From a bacterium (GTDB lineage Bacteria > Patescibacteria > Microgenomatia > Levybacterales > GWA1-39-11), in contig JAKAHW010000020.1 of assembly GCA_021825285.1 (NCBI GenBank), forward strand, positions 1 to 11,534: a stretch of 11,534 nt of DNA. Reading direction: 5' to 3'. The notes beneath the pieces were generated by a model. That model did not search any database and was not told the origin of the DNA. It saw nothing but the letters and a program-made list of their open reading frames with translations. Position numbers and translations under genes: made by a program. Positions 6,822 to 11,534 of this stretch are shown here, piece by piece (the stretch's first letter is position 1; every line of letters starts with the position of its first letter).

Positions 6822-7307
6822 ATGGATAAAGTTCAAATTATTAAAAATATCATAACCTCTAATCTGTTTATGACTTTGGCAACTTCCGCAAACAACACCC
6901 CTTGGAGTTGTCCTTTGTTTTTTGCTTCCGATAAAGATTTAAACCTTTACTTTACATCATACAACGATTCTCTTCATGTTAAAAATATATTGGAAAACCC
7001 AAATGTTTCAGTTTCAATTTTTGATTCACGTGCAATACCTGGAACAGGAACTACTCAGGCAGTATATGTCAGCGGAACTTGCAAAAGAGCATAGGTAGAG
7101 AATTTGCCTTCTGCAATTGAAGTTGTTTACAGTAAACGTTTTCCAGACCCAGACGACAGAGCAACGAGAGATTTGAGTGTGGAGCATTTTACCCTTCCTG
7201 ATTCTATTGGAAGAACCGACCATATATATAAAATTAAAGCGGAGAAATTCTACATTCTTGATAAAGCAGCAGGAAAAGACCTTAGAGTTGAGGTTAAAAT
7301 AAGATAG
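6822..7307 (+). pseudogene. PNPOx-like flavin-binding protein with in-frame TAG
   Basis: Two open segments in the same frame (6822-7094 and 7095-7307) together make one protein of the pyridoxamine 5'-phosphate oxidase-like split-barrel family. The first 90 residues hold the opening helix and barrel strands (FMTLATSANNTPWSCPLFFA, then LYFTSYNDSLHVKNILENP and VYVSGTCKRA). A TAG at 7092-7094 follows. The reading then continues VENLPSAIEVVYSKRFPD to the C-terminal IYKIKAEKFYILDKAAG. The total of about 161 codons is the usual family size. One substitution (for example GAG to TAG) explains the break. Other genes here end with TAG, so it is a real stop. Either this is a fresh pseudogene, a sequence error, or the parts are read through or reinitiated (a TTG lies at 7104). 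The stop of the second part is 1 nt from the next ATG. Confidence 0.75.
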
Positions 7308-7308
7308 T

Positions 7309-7683
7309 ATGGAAGTTTCAATTTTCTTAGCACGATTTTGGGGTAGCTTGTTTATAATTCTCGGACTAAGCACTATCCTGGGGAAATTTTTAGGTAGAGT
7401 TATTCAATATACCAACGATAAGACAATTACAATTTCCACAGGTTATATTACGTTTCTATTGGGTCTTGCTACCGTTGTTGCTCATAATTTGTGGGTTGCT
7501 GATTGGAGAGTTGCGGTCACTATTTTAGGGTGGATTACGCTTATAAAGGGGATAGAAAAAATTGCATTTCCTGATCGAGTTAATAAAAAAGCCCAAATGT
7601 TTAAAAACAAACAAACTTTATGGGGATTTGTTATTCTTTTAATTGGTGCATTCTATTTTTGGATAAGCTTAAGTCTTCGATAA
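7309..7683 (+). CDS. Small integral membrane protein, four predicted helices
   Basis: 124 aa with four hydrophobic stretches: about residues 5-25, 43-60, 66-82 and 104-122. A charged loop FPDRVNKKAQMFKNKQ lies between the third and fourth. Features that look conserved are the HNLW after helix 2, GWITLIKGIEK at the end of helix 3, and an Arg at the C-terminus. I cannot name the function; the shape recalls small DUF-type four-helix membrane proteins that I remember from CPR genomes. The ATG is 1 nt after the PNPOx-like stop with no Shine-Dalgarno, so it probably depends on coupling to that gene, and the TAG inside that gene might therefore affect its expression. Confidence 0.75.
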   Translation: MEVSIFLARFWGSLFIILGLSTILGKFLGRVIQYTNDKTITISTGYITFLLGLATVVAHNLWVADWRVAVTILGWITLIKGIEKIAFPDRVNKKAQMFKNKQTLWGFVILLIGAFYFWISLSLR

Positions 7684-7708
7684 TTAGATAATCAGCAACA
7701 TAAACCGT

Positions 7709-7732
7709 TATAATAGAAAGATGAAAGGAGGT
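7709..7732 (+). promoter_or_regulatory. csp promoter -10 and Shine-Dalgarno
   Basis: -10 TATAAT at 7709-7714, no clear -35. The Shine-Dalgarno AAGGAGGT (7725-7732) is a strong match and ends 6 nt before ATG 7739. An ATG at 7721 in the same frame lies in front of the Shine-Dalgarno, and starting there would translate it (MKGGIKM), so 7739 is the true start. Confidence 0.7.
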
Positions 7733-7738
7733 ATAAAA

Positions 7739-8041
7739 ATGATTGGAATAATTAAGAAAAAAACGGATAGAGGTTTTGGATTCATTTCCATCGAAGGAGA
7801 AGAAAAAGATCTTTTCTTTCATTCTTCAGCTTTAGTCGGGGTTACTTTTGACCAACTTCAAGAAGGAGCAAAAGTTACTTTCGAAATTGAAAATGGCGAT
7901 AATGGTCGACAAAGAGCAAAGAATGTAAAACTTGCGGAAGAAGGCGCAACAAGCGCACCTGAAGCAAGCGAGAAGAGTGAACCAGCCGAAGCAGTTGAGA
8001 CAACTGAAGAAGATTCAAAACCAGAACCTACGGCTGAATAA
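7739..8041 (+). CDS. Cold-shock domain protein with acidic C-terminal tail
   Basis: 100 aa from ATG 7739. Residues 1-67 form a cold-shock (CSD/OB-fold) domain: RNP1 RGFGFIS at 11-17 and RNP2 DLFFHSS at 24-30, the aromatic surface that binds single-stranded RNA and DNA. A tail of about 33 residues (68-100) follows, rich in Glu, Ala, Ser, Thr and Pro and without hydrophobic residues, most likely disordered. Ordinary Csp proteins stop at 66-70 residues. An acidic tail may tune RNA affinity or block nucleic-acid sites, as acidic tails do in other RNA-binding proteins. It has one of the few strong Shine-Dalgarno sites in this window. Confidence 0.92.
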   Translation: MIGIIKKKTDRGFGFISIEGEEKDLFFHSSALVGVTFDQLQEGAKVTFEIENGDNGRQRAKNVKLAEEGATSAPEASEKSEPAEAVETTEEDSKPEPTAE

Positions 8042-8071
8042 GCCAATAAGTCAAATAAAAATCTGCAATGA

Positions 8072-8092
8072 AGCCAAGGTTTTTTTGTGGCT
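8072..8092. terminator. Small hairpin between csp and the convergent gene
   Basis: AGCCA (8072-8076) pairs with TGGCT (8088-8092) around an 11-nt loop containing seven T. ATTTTATT follows on the plus strand. The stem is short, but its place between two convergent stop codons suggests a shared, weak terminator. Confidence 0.3.
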
Positions 8093-8095
8093 ATT

Positions 8096-8314
8096 TTATT
8101 CCTTAACCGATTCGTGGTGTTCTACTTTTAATACTATATTCTGTTTGATGCCCGCAATTGCCGGCAAAAGATGGTTAAGAACCTGTTCTGCTGTCATTCG
8201 AAATTTAATTCCGCGAGCAGAAATCTTTAGCCATCCCTTTTCATCCTTGTAATATTTCTCCGTAAAATTTTTTGTACCAATAAAAATTGTATAACTGTTA
8301 TTTTTCAGGTTCAT
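8096..8314 (-). CDS. Hypothetical protein, 72 aa
   Basis: Begins MNLKNNSYTIFIGTKNFTEK, continues with DEKGWLKISARGIKFRMTAE and ends with a basic, polar tail. The pattern of short strands followed by a helix (TAEQVLNHLLPAIAGI) suggests a small folded domain. I recall similar short proteins annotated as hypothetical in CPR genomes but cannot name a function. Support for it being a gene: an extended -10 exactly 7 nt before the ATG, and a position that fills the space between csp and the divergent DUF1905 gene. Confidence 0.65.
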   Translation of the reverse strand: MNLKNNSYTIFIGTKNFTEKYYKDEKGWLKISARGIKFRMTAEQVLNHLLPAIAGIKQNIVLKVEHHESVKE

Positions 8315-8330
8315 TGCTCAAATTGTAGCA
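8315..8330 (-). promoter_or_regulatory. Promoter of the 72-aa gene, leaderless arrangement
   Basis: On the minus strand TGCTACAAT (8330-8322) is a TGN-extended -10 (TACAAT 8327-8322), followed by 7 nt and the ATG at 8314. No -35 of note. Confidence 0.55.
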
Positions 8331-8386
8331 TAACAGACTTTACCACCATTTTTGAGGCTATCCAAAGTCTTTCGGTTGAACGTGAA

Positions 8387-8395
8387 TGATATAAT
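8387..8395 (+). promoter_or_regulatory. Extended -10 promoter of the DUF1905/YdeI gene
   Basis: TGATATAAT, hexamer TATAAT at 8390-8395. Transcription would begin near 8402, giving about 27 nt before ATG 8429. It is divergent from the promoter of the 72-aa gene. Confidence 0.55.
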
Positions 8396-8428
8396 TATTA
8401 AGTTTTGGAAAGAACCAAACCAGAGAAT

Positions 8429-8989
8429 ATGTCAACAATACGTTTTGAAACAAAACTTTTTAAAATCGGCTCATGGACAATTCTCAGACTACCTGAGGAT
8501 GCCTCTCTTAAACTTCCCTCAAGAGGAATGACAATGGTAAAAGGCGGTATCAACGATATCCCCTTTAAAGCCTTGCTCGAACCTGATGGGAAATATGGGC
8601 GTGGGAAAAATCCGAGTCATTGGTTCCGTCCTGACAAAAAACTTCTCGATAATGCTCATGCTGCTGCAGGTGATACTGTACAAGTCTCGCTTGAACCAAC
8701 CAAGGAGTGGATAGAGCCGGAGGTTCCGCAAGATTTTAAAAAAGCGCTGTCTTCTTCGCCCAAAGCCGAGGCTTTATGGAAGGAAATTACCCCACTTGCC
8801 CGTTGGGACTGGGTTCGCTGGATACGCGCTGTCAAAACTGCGCAAACCCGTCAAAAACATATTGAAGTTGCACTCTCAAAACTCAATCGCGGCATGAGAA
8901 GGCCGTGCTGTTTTAACCGCAATTTATGTAGCGAACCTTATGTTTCGCACAATTGGGTGCTCCTTGAACCGGGTAAAAGCCAGTCTTAA
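8429..8989 (+). CDS. DUF1905 / YdeI (OmdA)-like protein
   Basis: 186 aa. The first half is a DUF1905 domain (FETKLFKIGSWTILRLPEDA, GMTMVKGGINDIPFKALLEP, then DNAHAAAGDTVQVSLEP), a small beta barrel. The second half is a YdeI/OmdA-like helical part: PQDFKKALSSSPKAEALWKE, WDWVRWIRAVKTAQTRQKHI, and a closing GMRRPCCFNRNLCSEPYVSHN. YdeI-like proteins have been linked to bacteriocin or antimicrobial-peptide tolerance, but the biochemical role is not settled. The ATG at 8429 is chosen because the family begins there (MSTIRFETKLF). An upstream TTG at 8405 would add eight residues without support. Cys in the RRPCCFNRNLC segment are typical for the family. Its promoter is an extended -10. Confidence 0.85.
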   Translation: MSTIRFETKLFKIGSWTILRLPEDASLKLPSRGMTMVKGGINDIPFKALLEPDGKYGRGKNPSHWFRPDKKLLDNAHAAAGDTVQVSLEPTKEWIEPEVPQDFKKALSSSPKAEALWKEITPLARWDWVRWIRAVKTAQTRQKHIEVALSKLNRGMRRPCCFNRNLCSEPYVSHNWVLLEPGKSQS

Positions 8990-9082
8990 AACTTTCAATA
9001 AATCTATCGTTTGATTAATTGCCTCTTTTTTTTGCTATTTTTACATAATTCTTTCAAGCATTTGAAGTAATCCTTACAGTAT

Positions 9083-9088
9083 GGGAGG
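9083..9088 (+). promoter_or_regulatory. Shine-Dalgarno of the PfpI gene, long spacing
   Basis: GGGAGG lies 12 nt before the ATG at 9101, longer than the usual 5-9. It is still the only plausible site, because the family N-terminus requires the start at 9101. Confidence 0.5.
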
Positions 9089-9100
9089 AAACTATTCATT

Positions 9101-9637
9101 ATGGAAAAAAAGATAAAGCGTAAAGCGGTAGTTCTTACTGCAGACAAATTTGAAGACATGGAAGTGTATGTTCCTATCTTTAGACTCATGGAAGAAGGGT
9201 GGCAGGTTGATGTTGCTGCGCCTGAGGCTCAAGAGATAAACGGAGAGCATGGCTATTCTCTCATGCCCGACAAAACAATTGGCCAAATAAATCCGGATGA
9301 ATACGATCTGTTAATTATTCCGGGAGGGTTTCCTGATGGAGCTCCGGCAACTGTTCGAAAGATTAAAAAAGCGCATGAAATTACAAAGTCTTTTTTTGAA
9401 AAAAACAAACCTGTTGCCTCAATTTGTCATGGCCCATGGACACTTGCCGACGCAGATGTTGTTCGCGGCCGCCACCTGACTTCTTATTGGCATGACGAGG
9501 TTCCCGAAGACGTAAAACGCGCAGGCGGAATCTGGGAAGACAAGGAAGTAGTAGTGGACGGAAATTTAGTGACCTCCAGGTGGCCGATGGATCTTCCAGC
9601 ATTTATGCGGGAAGTGATGAAGTTGGTTGGGGAATAA
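9101..9637 (+). CDS. DJ-1/PfpI-family protein
   Basis: 178 aa, a typical length. Opening KRKAVVLTADKFEDMEVYVP carries the conserved Glu (E18). PDEYDLLIIPGGFPDGAP is the strand before the active site, and the nucleophile elbow ASICHGPW has C109 followed by H110, as in the PfpI/YhbO/DJ-1 branch. The end TSRWPMDLPAFMREVMKLVG matches the family's usual closing strand and helix (SRGPDDLPAFMREF). Members protect against carbonyl and oxidative stress as glyoxalase, deglycase-like or chaperone activities, and some are proteases in oligomeric form. Which applies here cannot be told. It is a single gene with a strong but distant Shine-Dalgarno, and the hairpin at 9662-9685 follows. Confidence 0.92.
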   Translation: MEKKIKRKAVVLTADKFEDMEVYVPIFRLMEEGWQVDVAAPEAQEINGEHGYSLMPDKTIGQINPDEYDLLIIPGGFPDGAPATVRKIKKAHEITKSFFEKNKPVASICHGPWTLADADVVRGRHLTSYWHDEVPEDVKRAGGIWEDKEVVVDGNLVTSRWPMDLPAFMREVMKLVGE

Positions 9638-9661
9638 TGTAAAACCAAACATTATGCTGTA

Positions 9662-9685
9662 GGAAAATAGGTTTGGCTATTTTCT
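9662..9685 (+). terminator. Strong hairpin between PfpI gene and the 37-aa gene
   Basis: GAAAATAG (9663-9670) and CTATTTTC (9677-9684) form a perfect 8-bp stem with loop GTTTGG, extended by a G-T pair (9662/9685). An alternative pairing joins CCAAAC (9645-9650) to GTTTGG (9671-9676). The hairpin overlaps the -35 (TTGGCT 9673-9678) of the next promoter, so it could serve as terminator of the PfpI gene or as an operator or fold that affects the next gene. Confidence 0.45.
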
Positions 9686-9702
9686 ATTTGTAAGCGTATA
9701 AT
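9673..9702 (+). promoter_or_regulatory. Promoter of the 37-aa protein, leaderless arrangement
   Basis: -35 TTGGCT (9673-9678), 18-nt spacer, perfect -10 TATAAT (9697-9702), and 6 nt to the ATG at 9709. Confidence 0.65.
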
Positions 9703-9708
9703 AGCTAT

Positions 9709-9822
9709 ATGGCAAAAAGAGCAACAGGTGTCGGGAAAAAAGAAAAAACACATTCCCACAAAACAAAAAAAAGGCTTGCCATAAAACACGCGATGCTTGC
9801 AGCAAGAAAAAAACGCAAGTAA
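9709..9822 (+). CDS. 37-aa lysine-rich basic protein
   Basis: This gene is shorter than usual gene-calling limits. It starts at ATG 9709 and ends TAA 9820-9822. The product begins MAKRATGVGKKEKTHSHKTK and ends AARKKRK. About 17 of 37 residues are Lys or Arg, with three His, no acidic residue except one Glu, and a helix-forming run (RLAIKHAMLAARKK). Such composition is typical of small ribosomal or nucleic-acid-binding proteins (bTHX, bS22, bL36 size class), but I see no match to a named family. A consensus promoter placed for leaderless transcription, with nothing else in the region, argues that it is real. It could be a ribosome- or nucleoid-associated protein; this is inference from charge only. 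Confidence 0.6.
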   Translation: MAKRATGVGKKEKTHSHKTKKRLAIKHAMLAARKKRK

Positions 9823-9878
9823 ATTTAGTTCTTACAATTTTCTTCATTATTCCAGACCTCAATTTTTCATTTCTTCTC

Positions 9879-9884
9879 TAAAGT
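9879..9884 (+). promoter_or_regulatory. Possible -10 of the AHSA1-DUF2795 operon
   Basis: TAAAGT lies 6 nt before ATG 9891, the same spacing as the other leaderless candidates, but it matches consensus in only 4 of 6 positions and no -35 is visible. Weak. Confidence 0.25.
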
Positions 9885-9890
9885 TAAGTA

Positions 9891-10415
9891 ATGGCTCAAA
9901 ATATTGTAATCTCAAGAGTTTTTAATGTCCCTAAGGAAAAAGTTTGGGATGCTTGGACAAATCCAACATATGTAAAAGAGTGGTGGGGACCAAAAGATTT
10001 CACTGCTCCCTCTATAAAAATTGACCTTCGAAAAGGCGGAAAATATATTTTTTGTATGCATGGACCCCAAGGCTCTGAGTGGGATAAGGATTTTTACAGT
10101 GCCGGGGTTTATATGAAAATCGTCCCATACGAAGAACTTATTGTATCGGATTACTTTTCTGACGAGAATGGGAATAAAATAAACCCTTCTAGCTACGGAA
10201 TGCCCATTGATATGCCGGATGAAATGAATGCGTCGGTAAAATTTGAGGCAGTGGAAAATGGAAAAACAAAATTGACTATAGAGTACCAAACTGAGGGAAC
10301 GAAGCAGTACGAAGCAATGAAAAAAAGCGGAATGGAAGACGGATGGAACCAATCTCTTAACAAACTTGAAAGGATTTTAGAAACCCAACAACAAAGGGAG
10401 GTGATAGGAAGATGA
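9891..10415 (+). CDS. AHSA1/SRPBCC-family protein (activator of Hsp90 homology 1-like)
   Basis: 174 aa, a START/Bet v1-like fold. The opening ISRVFNVPKEKVWDAWTNPT and KEWWGPKDFTAP is the signature of the SRPBCC/AHSA1 group. Further pieces are DLRKGGKYIFCMHGPQGSEW, then FYSAGVYMKIVPYEELIVSD, and KSGMEDGWNQSLNKLERIL, the typical closing helix. The fold makes a hydrophobic cavity for a lipid-like ligand. Bacterial members are mostly uncharacterised and need not bind Hsp90. Its stop TGA (10413-10415) overlaps the ATG of the next gene by 4 nt (ATGA), so the two are one operon. The last residues (about 165-174, QQQREVIGR) encode the next gene's Shine-Dalgarno. Confidence 0.9.
   Translation: MAQNIVISRVFNVPKEKVWDAWTNPTYVKEWWGPKDFTAPSIKIDLRKGGKYIFCMHGPQGSEWDKDFYSAGVYMKIVPYEELIVSDYFSDENGNKINPSSYGMPIDMPDEMNASVKFEAVENGKTKLTIEYQTEGTKQYEAMKKSGMEDGWNQSLNKLERILETQQQREVIGR
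10397..10405 (+). promoter_or_regulatory. Strong Shine-Dalgarno inside the AHSA1 3' end
   Basis: GGAGGTGAT, nine bases complementary to the 16S rRNA 3' tail, ending 6 nt before ATG 10412. With the ATGA stop-start overlap this makes for efficient, coupled translation of the DUF2795-like gene. Confidence 0.75.
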
Positions 10416-10627
10416 AAGATATGAAAAACACTATCGACCATTTAAAGAATCACCAAGATTATCCTGCAACTAAAGAAGAATTAGTTGAAGCATGTAATAG
10501 TTTATCTGACTTTTCTGATGAGGATAAGAAATGGTATCAACAACATTTAGAGCATAAGACCTACAACTCTGCCGAAGAAGTGATGGAAACTCTTGGGATA
10601 AATAGACAAGCAGGGAAAATGATGTAA
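10412..10627 (+). CDS. DUF2795-like small protein
   Basis: 71 aa. DYPATKEELVEACNSLSDFS and KTYNSAEEVMETLG match the DUF2795 pattern (YPATKEELv ... LPdr.Y.Sp.eV..alG), a small helical domain of unknown function, widespread in actinobacteria and others. The central stretch DEDKKWYQQHLEHK replaces the usual DVLEaLEaLP. It begins on an ATGA overlap with the AHSA1 stop. Acidic N-terminus, no Cys, no membrane segment. The two genes are likely co-regulated, but the sequence shows no common function. The 39-nt gap that follows before the convergent glycosyltransferase stop shows nothing notable. Confidence 0.75.
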   Translation: MKDMKNTIDHLKNHQDYPATKEELVEACNSLSDFSDEDKKWYQQHLEHKTYNSAEEVMETLGINRQAGKMM

Positions 10628-10666
10628 ACAACTTGACCAGCAAGAGTGGGAGATAAAGTAAAATAC

Positions 10667-11534
10667 TTAACGCCTGAAAATGTAAAAAAGGGTAATTAAA
10701 AAAGACACTCCCACTACAAGAGGAAGTAGGGTAAGTCTGCCGAAAAGAGAGTTTTCATCTCTTATTGTTGGGAACGTTAAGAATTTGTCTTGTTTAAAAA
10801 ATACTCTCATCGTCCAGGATGGGGCATATGTTAAAACCCCCATCAAAAGCCCTGTCCTAAATCTTCTCCCTGAAGAGTAAACTAAAAAATTTGTGTTTAA
10901 GGTGACTTTTCCTTGTGCCTTAATTCTTTGAGACAAATCAACATCTTCACCAAGCTTTAAATCCGTCCTAAAACCACCGATTGCTTCAAAAGCATCTTTT
11001 TTGACAGACATGTTTGACCCAAGTAAATTCCAGCCAGAAGATAAAATTTTGTCAATTACCCAAAAGGATGTCGATAGATACCTAGATGCAGACCTTGCGG
11101 TTACGGGTCCTGAATAAAGCCTATTTAGGCCTCCAAAAGCTACTGTGTTTTTATTTTCGTATCCTGCCAACATTGTCTCAACCCAATTTTCCGGCACCAC
11201 GGTATCTGCATCTGTCGTTGCAATAATTTCGCCTTTTGCTTGTTTAAATCCGCTTTGGCGTGCCCAGGCAACACCTTTTCGCTTTTCATGTATTACTTTT
11301 GCCCCGAACTTTCTTGCAACCTCGACTGTTTTATCAGTTGAATTATTATCAACAACTATCATTTCAAAATCTTTATATGTCTGGTTTAAGAGACTTTTTA
11401 AGGTGTTCTCCAAAAAATCTTCCTCGTTATAAGCAGGCACGACGACGCTAATTTTTGGGCTCTTTGGATTTTGGAACTTTTGATTCCTTCCCGAAAAAGA
11501 AAAATCAATATCGCTTTTTCTGCCAATCTTTATA
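10667..11534 (-). CDS. Glycosyltransferase family 2, 5' end outside the window
   Basis: A partial gene: the frame stays open to the window edge at 11534, and the N-terminus is further on. A start at the GTG at 11440-11438 would cut the first strand of the fold. Reading upstream of it gives KSPKISVVVPAYNEEDF, the true GT-A opening strand, preceded by about 20 polar residues. Visible motifs: PAYNEEDFLENTLKSLLNQT, VVDNNSTDKTVEVARKFGA, the DXD metal site in TTDADTVVPENW, and GEDVDLSQRIKAQG, the acidic acceptor-side motif. The C-terminus has one predicted membrane helix (about the last 22 residues, LLPLVVGVSFLITLFYIFRR). GT2 enzymes with this layout add sugars from nucleotide donors to lipid-linked acceptors at the inner membrane. 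The donor and acceptor are not predictable from sequence. Confidence 0.9.
   Translation of the reverse strand, partial: IKIGRKSDIDFSFSGRNQKFQNPKSPKISVVVPAYNEEDFLENTLKSLLNQTYKDFEMIVVDNNSTDKTVEVARKFGAKVIHEKRKGVAWARQSGFKQAKGEIIATTDADTVVPENWVETMLAGYENKNTVAFGGLNRLYSGPVTARSASRYLSTSFWVIDKILSSGWNLLGSNMSVKKDAFEAIGGFRTDLKLGEDVDLSQRIKAQGKVTLNTNFLVYSSGRRFRTGLLMGVLTYAPSWTMRVFFKQDKFLTFPTIRDENSLFGRLTLLPLVVGVSFLITLFYIFRR

Noticed and set aside
7026..7373. Minus-strand frame of 115 codons over the PNPOx-like gene
   Set aside because: It is a shadow of the coding strand with no family features. The plus-strand split gene is a recognisable family.
7932..8252. A 106-codon plus-strand frame over csp and the gap beyond
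   Set aside because: It overlaps most of the csp tail in another frame and reads antisense to the 72-aa gene, with low-complexity product and no promoter or family match.
44..11534. Alternative genetic code (UGA as glycine or UAG reassigned)
   Set aside because: TAG ends dnaG, rpoD and the VOC gene, TGA ends the AHSA1 gene, and the core genes contain no in-frame UGA. A lone in-frame TAG in the PNPOx-like gene is better explained as mutation or error.
1..11534. CRISPR array, transposon, toxin-antitoxin or other defence or mobile system
   Set aside because: No spaced direct repeats, no terminal inverted repeats with transposase, and no paired small-toxin signatures were seen on either strand.

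Overview
The window looks like chromosomal DNA of a Candidate Phyla Radiation (Patescibacteria) bacterium, most probably of the Microgenomates type. This is an inference: AT-rich DNA, short genes, a compact 364-residue housekeeping sigma factor, a divergent YvcK-like protein, and several small proteins of a kind I associate with CPR genomes. The standard bacterial code fits. TAA, TAG and TGA all end genes here, and the core genes need no in-frame UGA to be read as glycine, as it is in Gracilibacteria and Absconditabacteria.

Left part (1-5670): a minus-strand yifB/comM AAA+ ATPase diverges from dnaG (primase), followed on the plus strand by rpoD (primary sigma factor) and a YvcK/CofD-like protein. 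dnaG-rpoD is the core of the classical macromolecular-synthesis operon, here without rpsU in front. rpoD has its own good promoter inside the end of dnaG.

Middle (5671-8400): a minus-strand VOC/glyoxalase-like gene ends 1 nt from the YvcK-like gene. Then come tRNA-Asn(GTT), a 160-nt non-coding stretch with two nested hairpin structures, an orphan 100-aa gene, a flavin-binding PNPOx-like gene interrupted by an in-frame TAG, a four-helix membrane protein, a cold-shock protein with an acidic tail, and a convergent 72-aa hypothetical gene.

Right part (8401-11534): a DUF1905/YdeI-like protein, a DJ-1/PfpI protein, a 37-aa lysine-rich protein, an AHSA1/SRPBCC protein translationally coupled to a DUF2795-like protein, and a GT2 glycosyltransferase on the minus strand whose 5' end runs out of the window. 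This half looks like scattered single genes of general metabolism and stress response, not one pathway.

The strongest cross-window signal is regulatory. Many genes have a -10 box only 6-10 nt before the start codon and no Shine-Dalgarno sequence, suggesting leaderless mRNAs, while a few (csp, the PfpI gene, the DUF2795 gene) carry strong Shine-Dalgarno sites. I found no defence system, mobile element, CRISPR array or clearly new multi-gene system.
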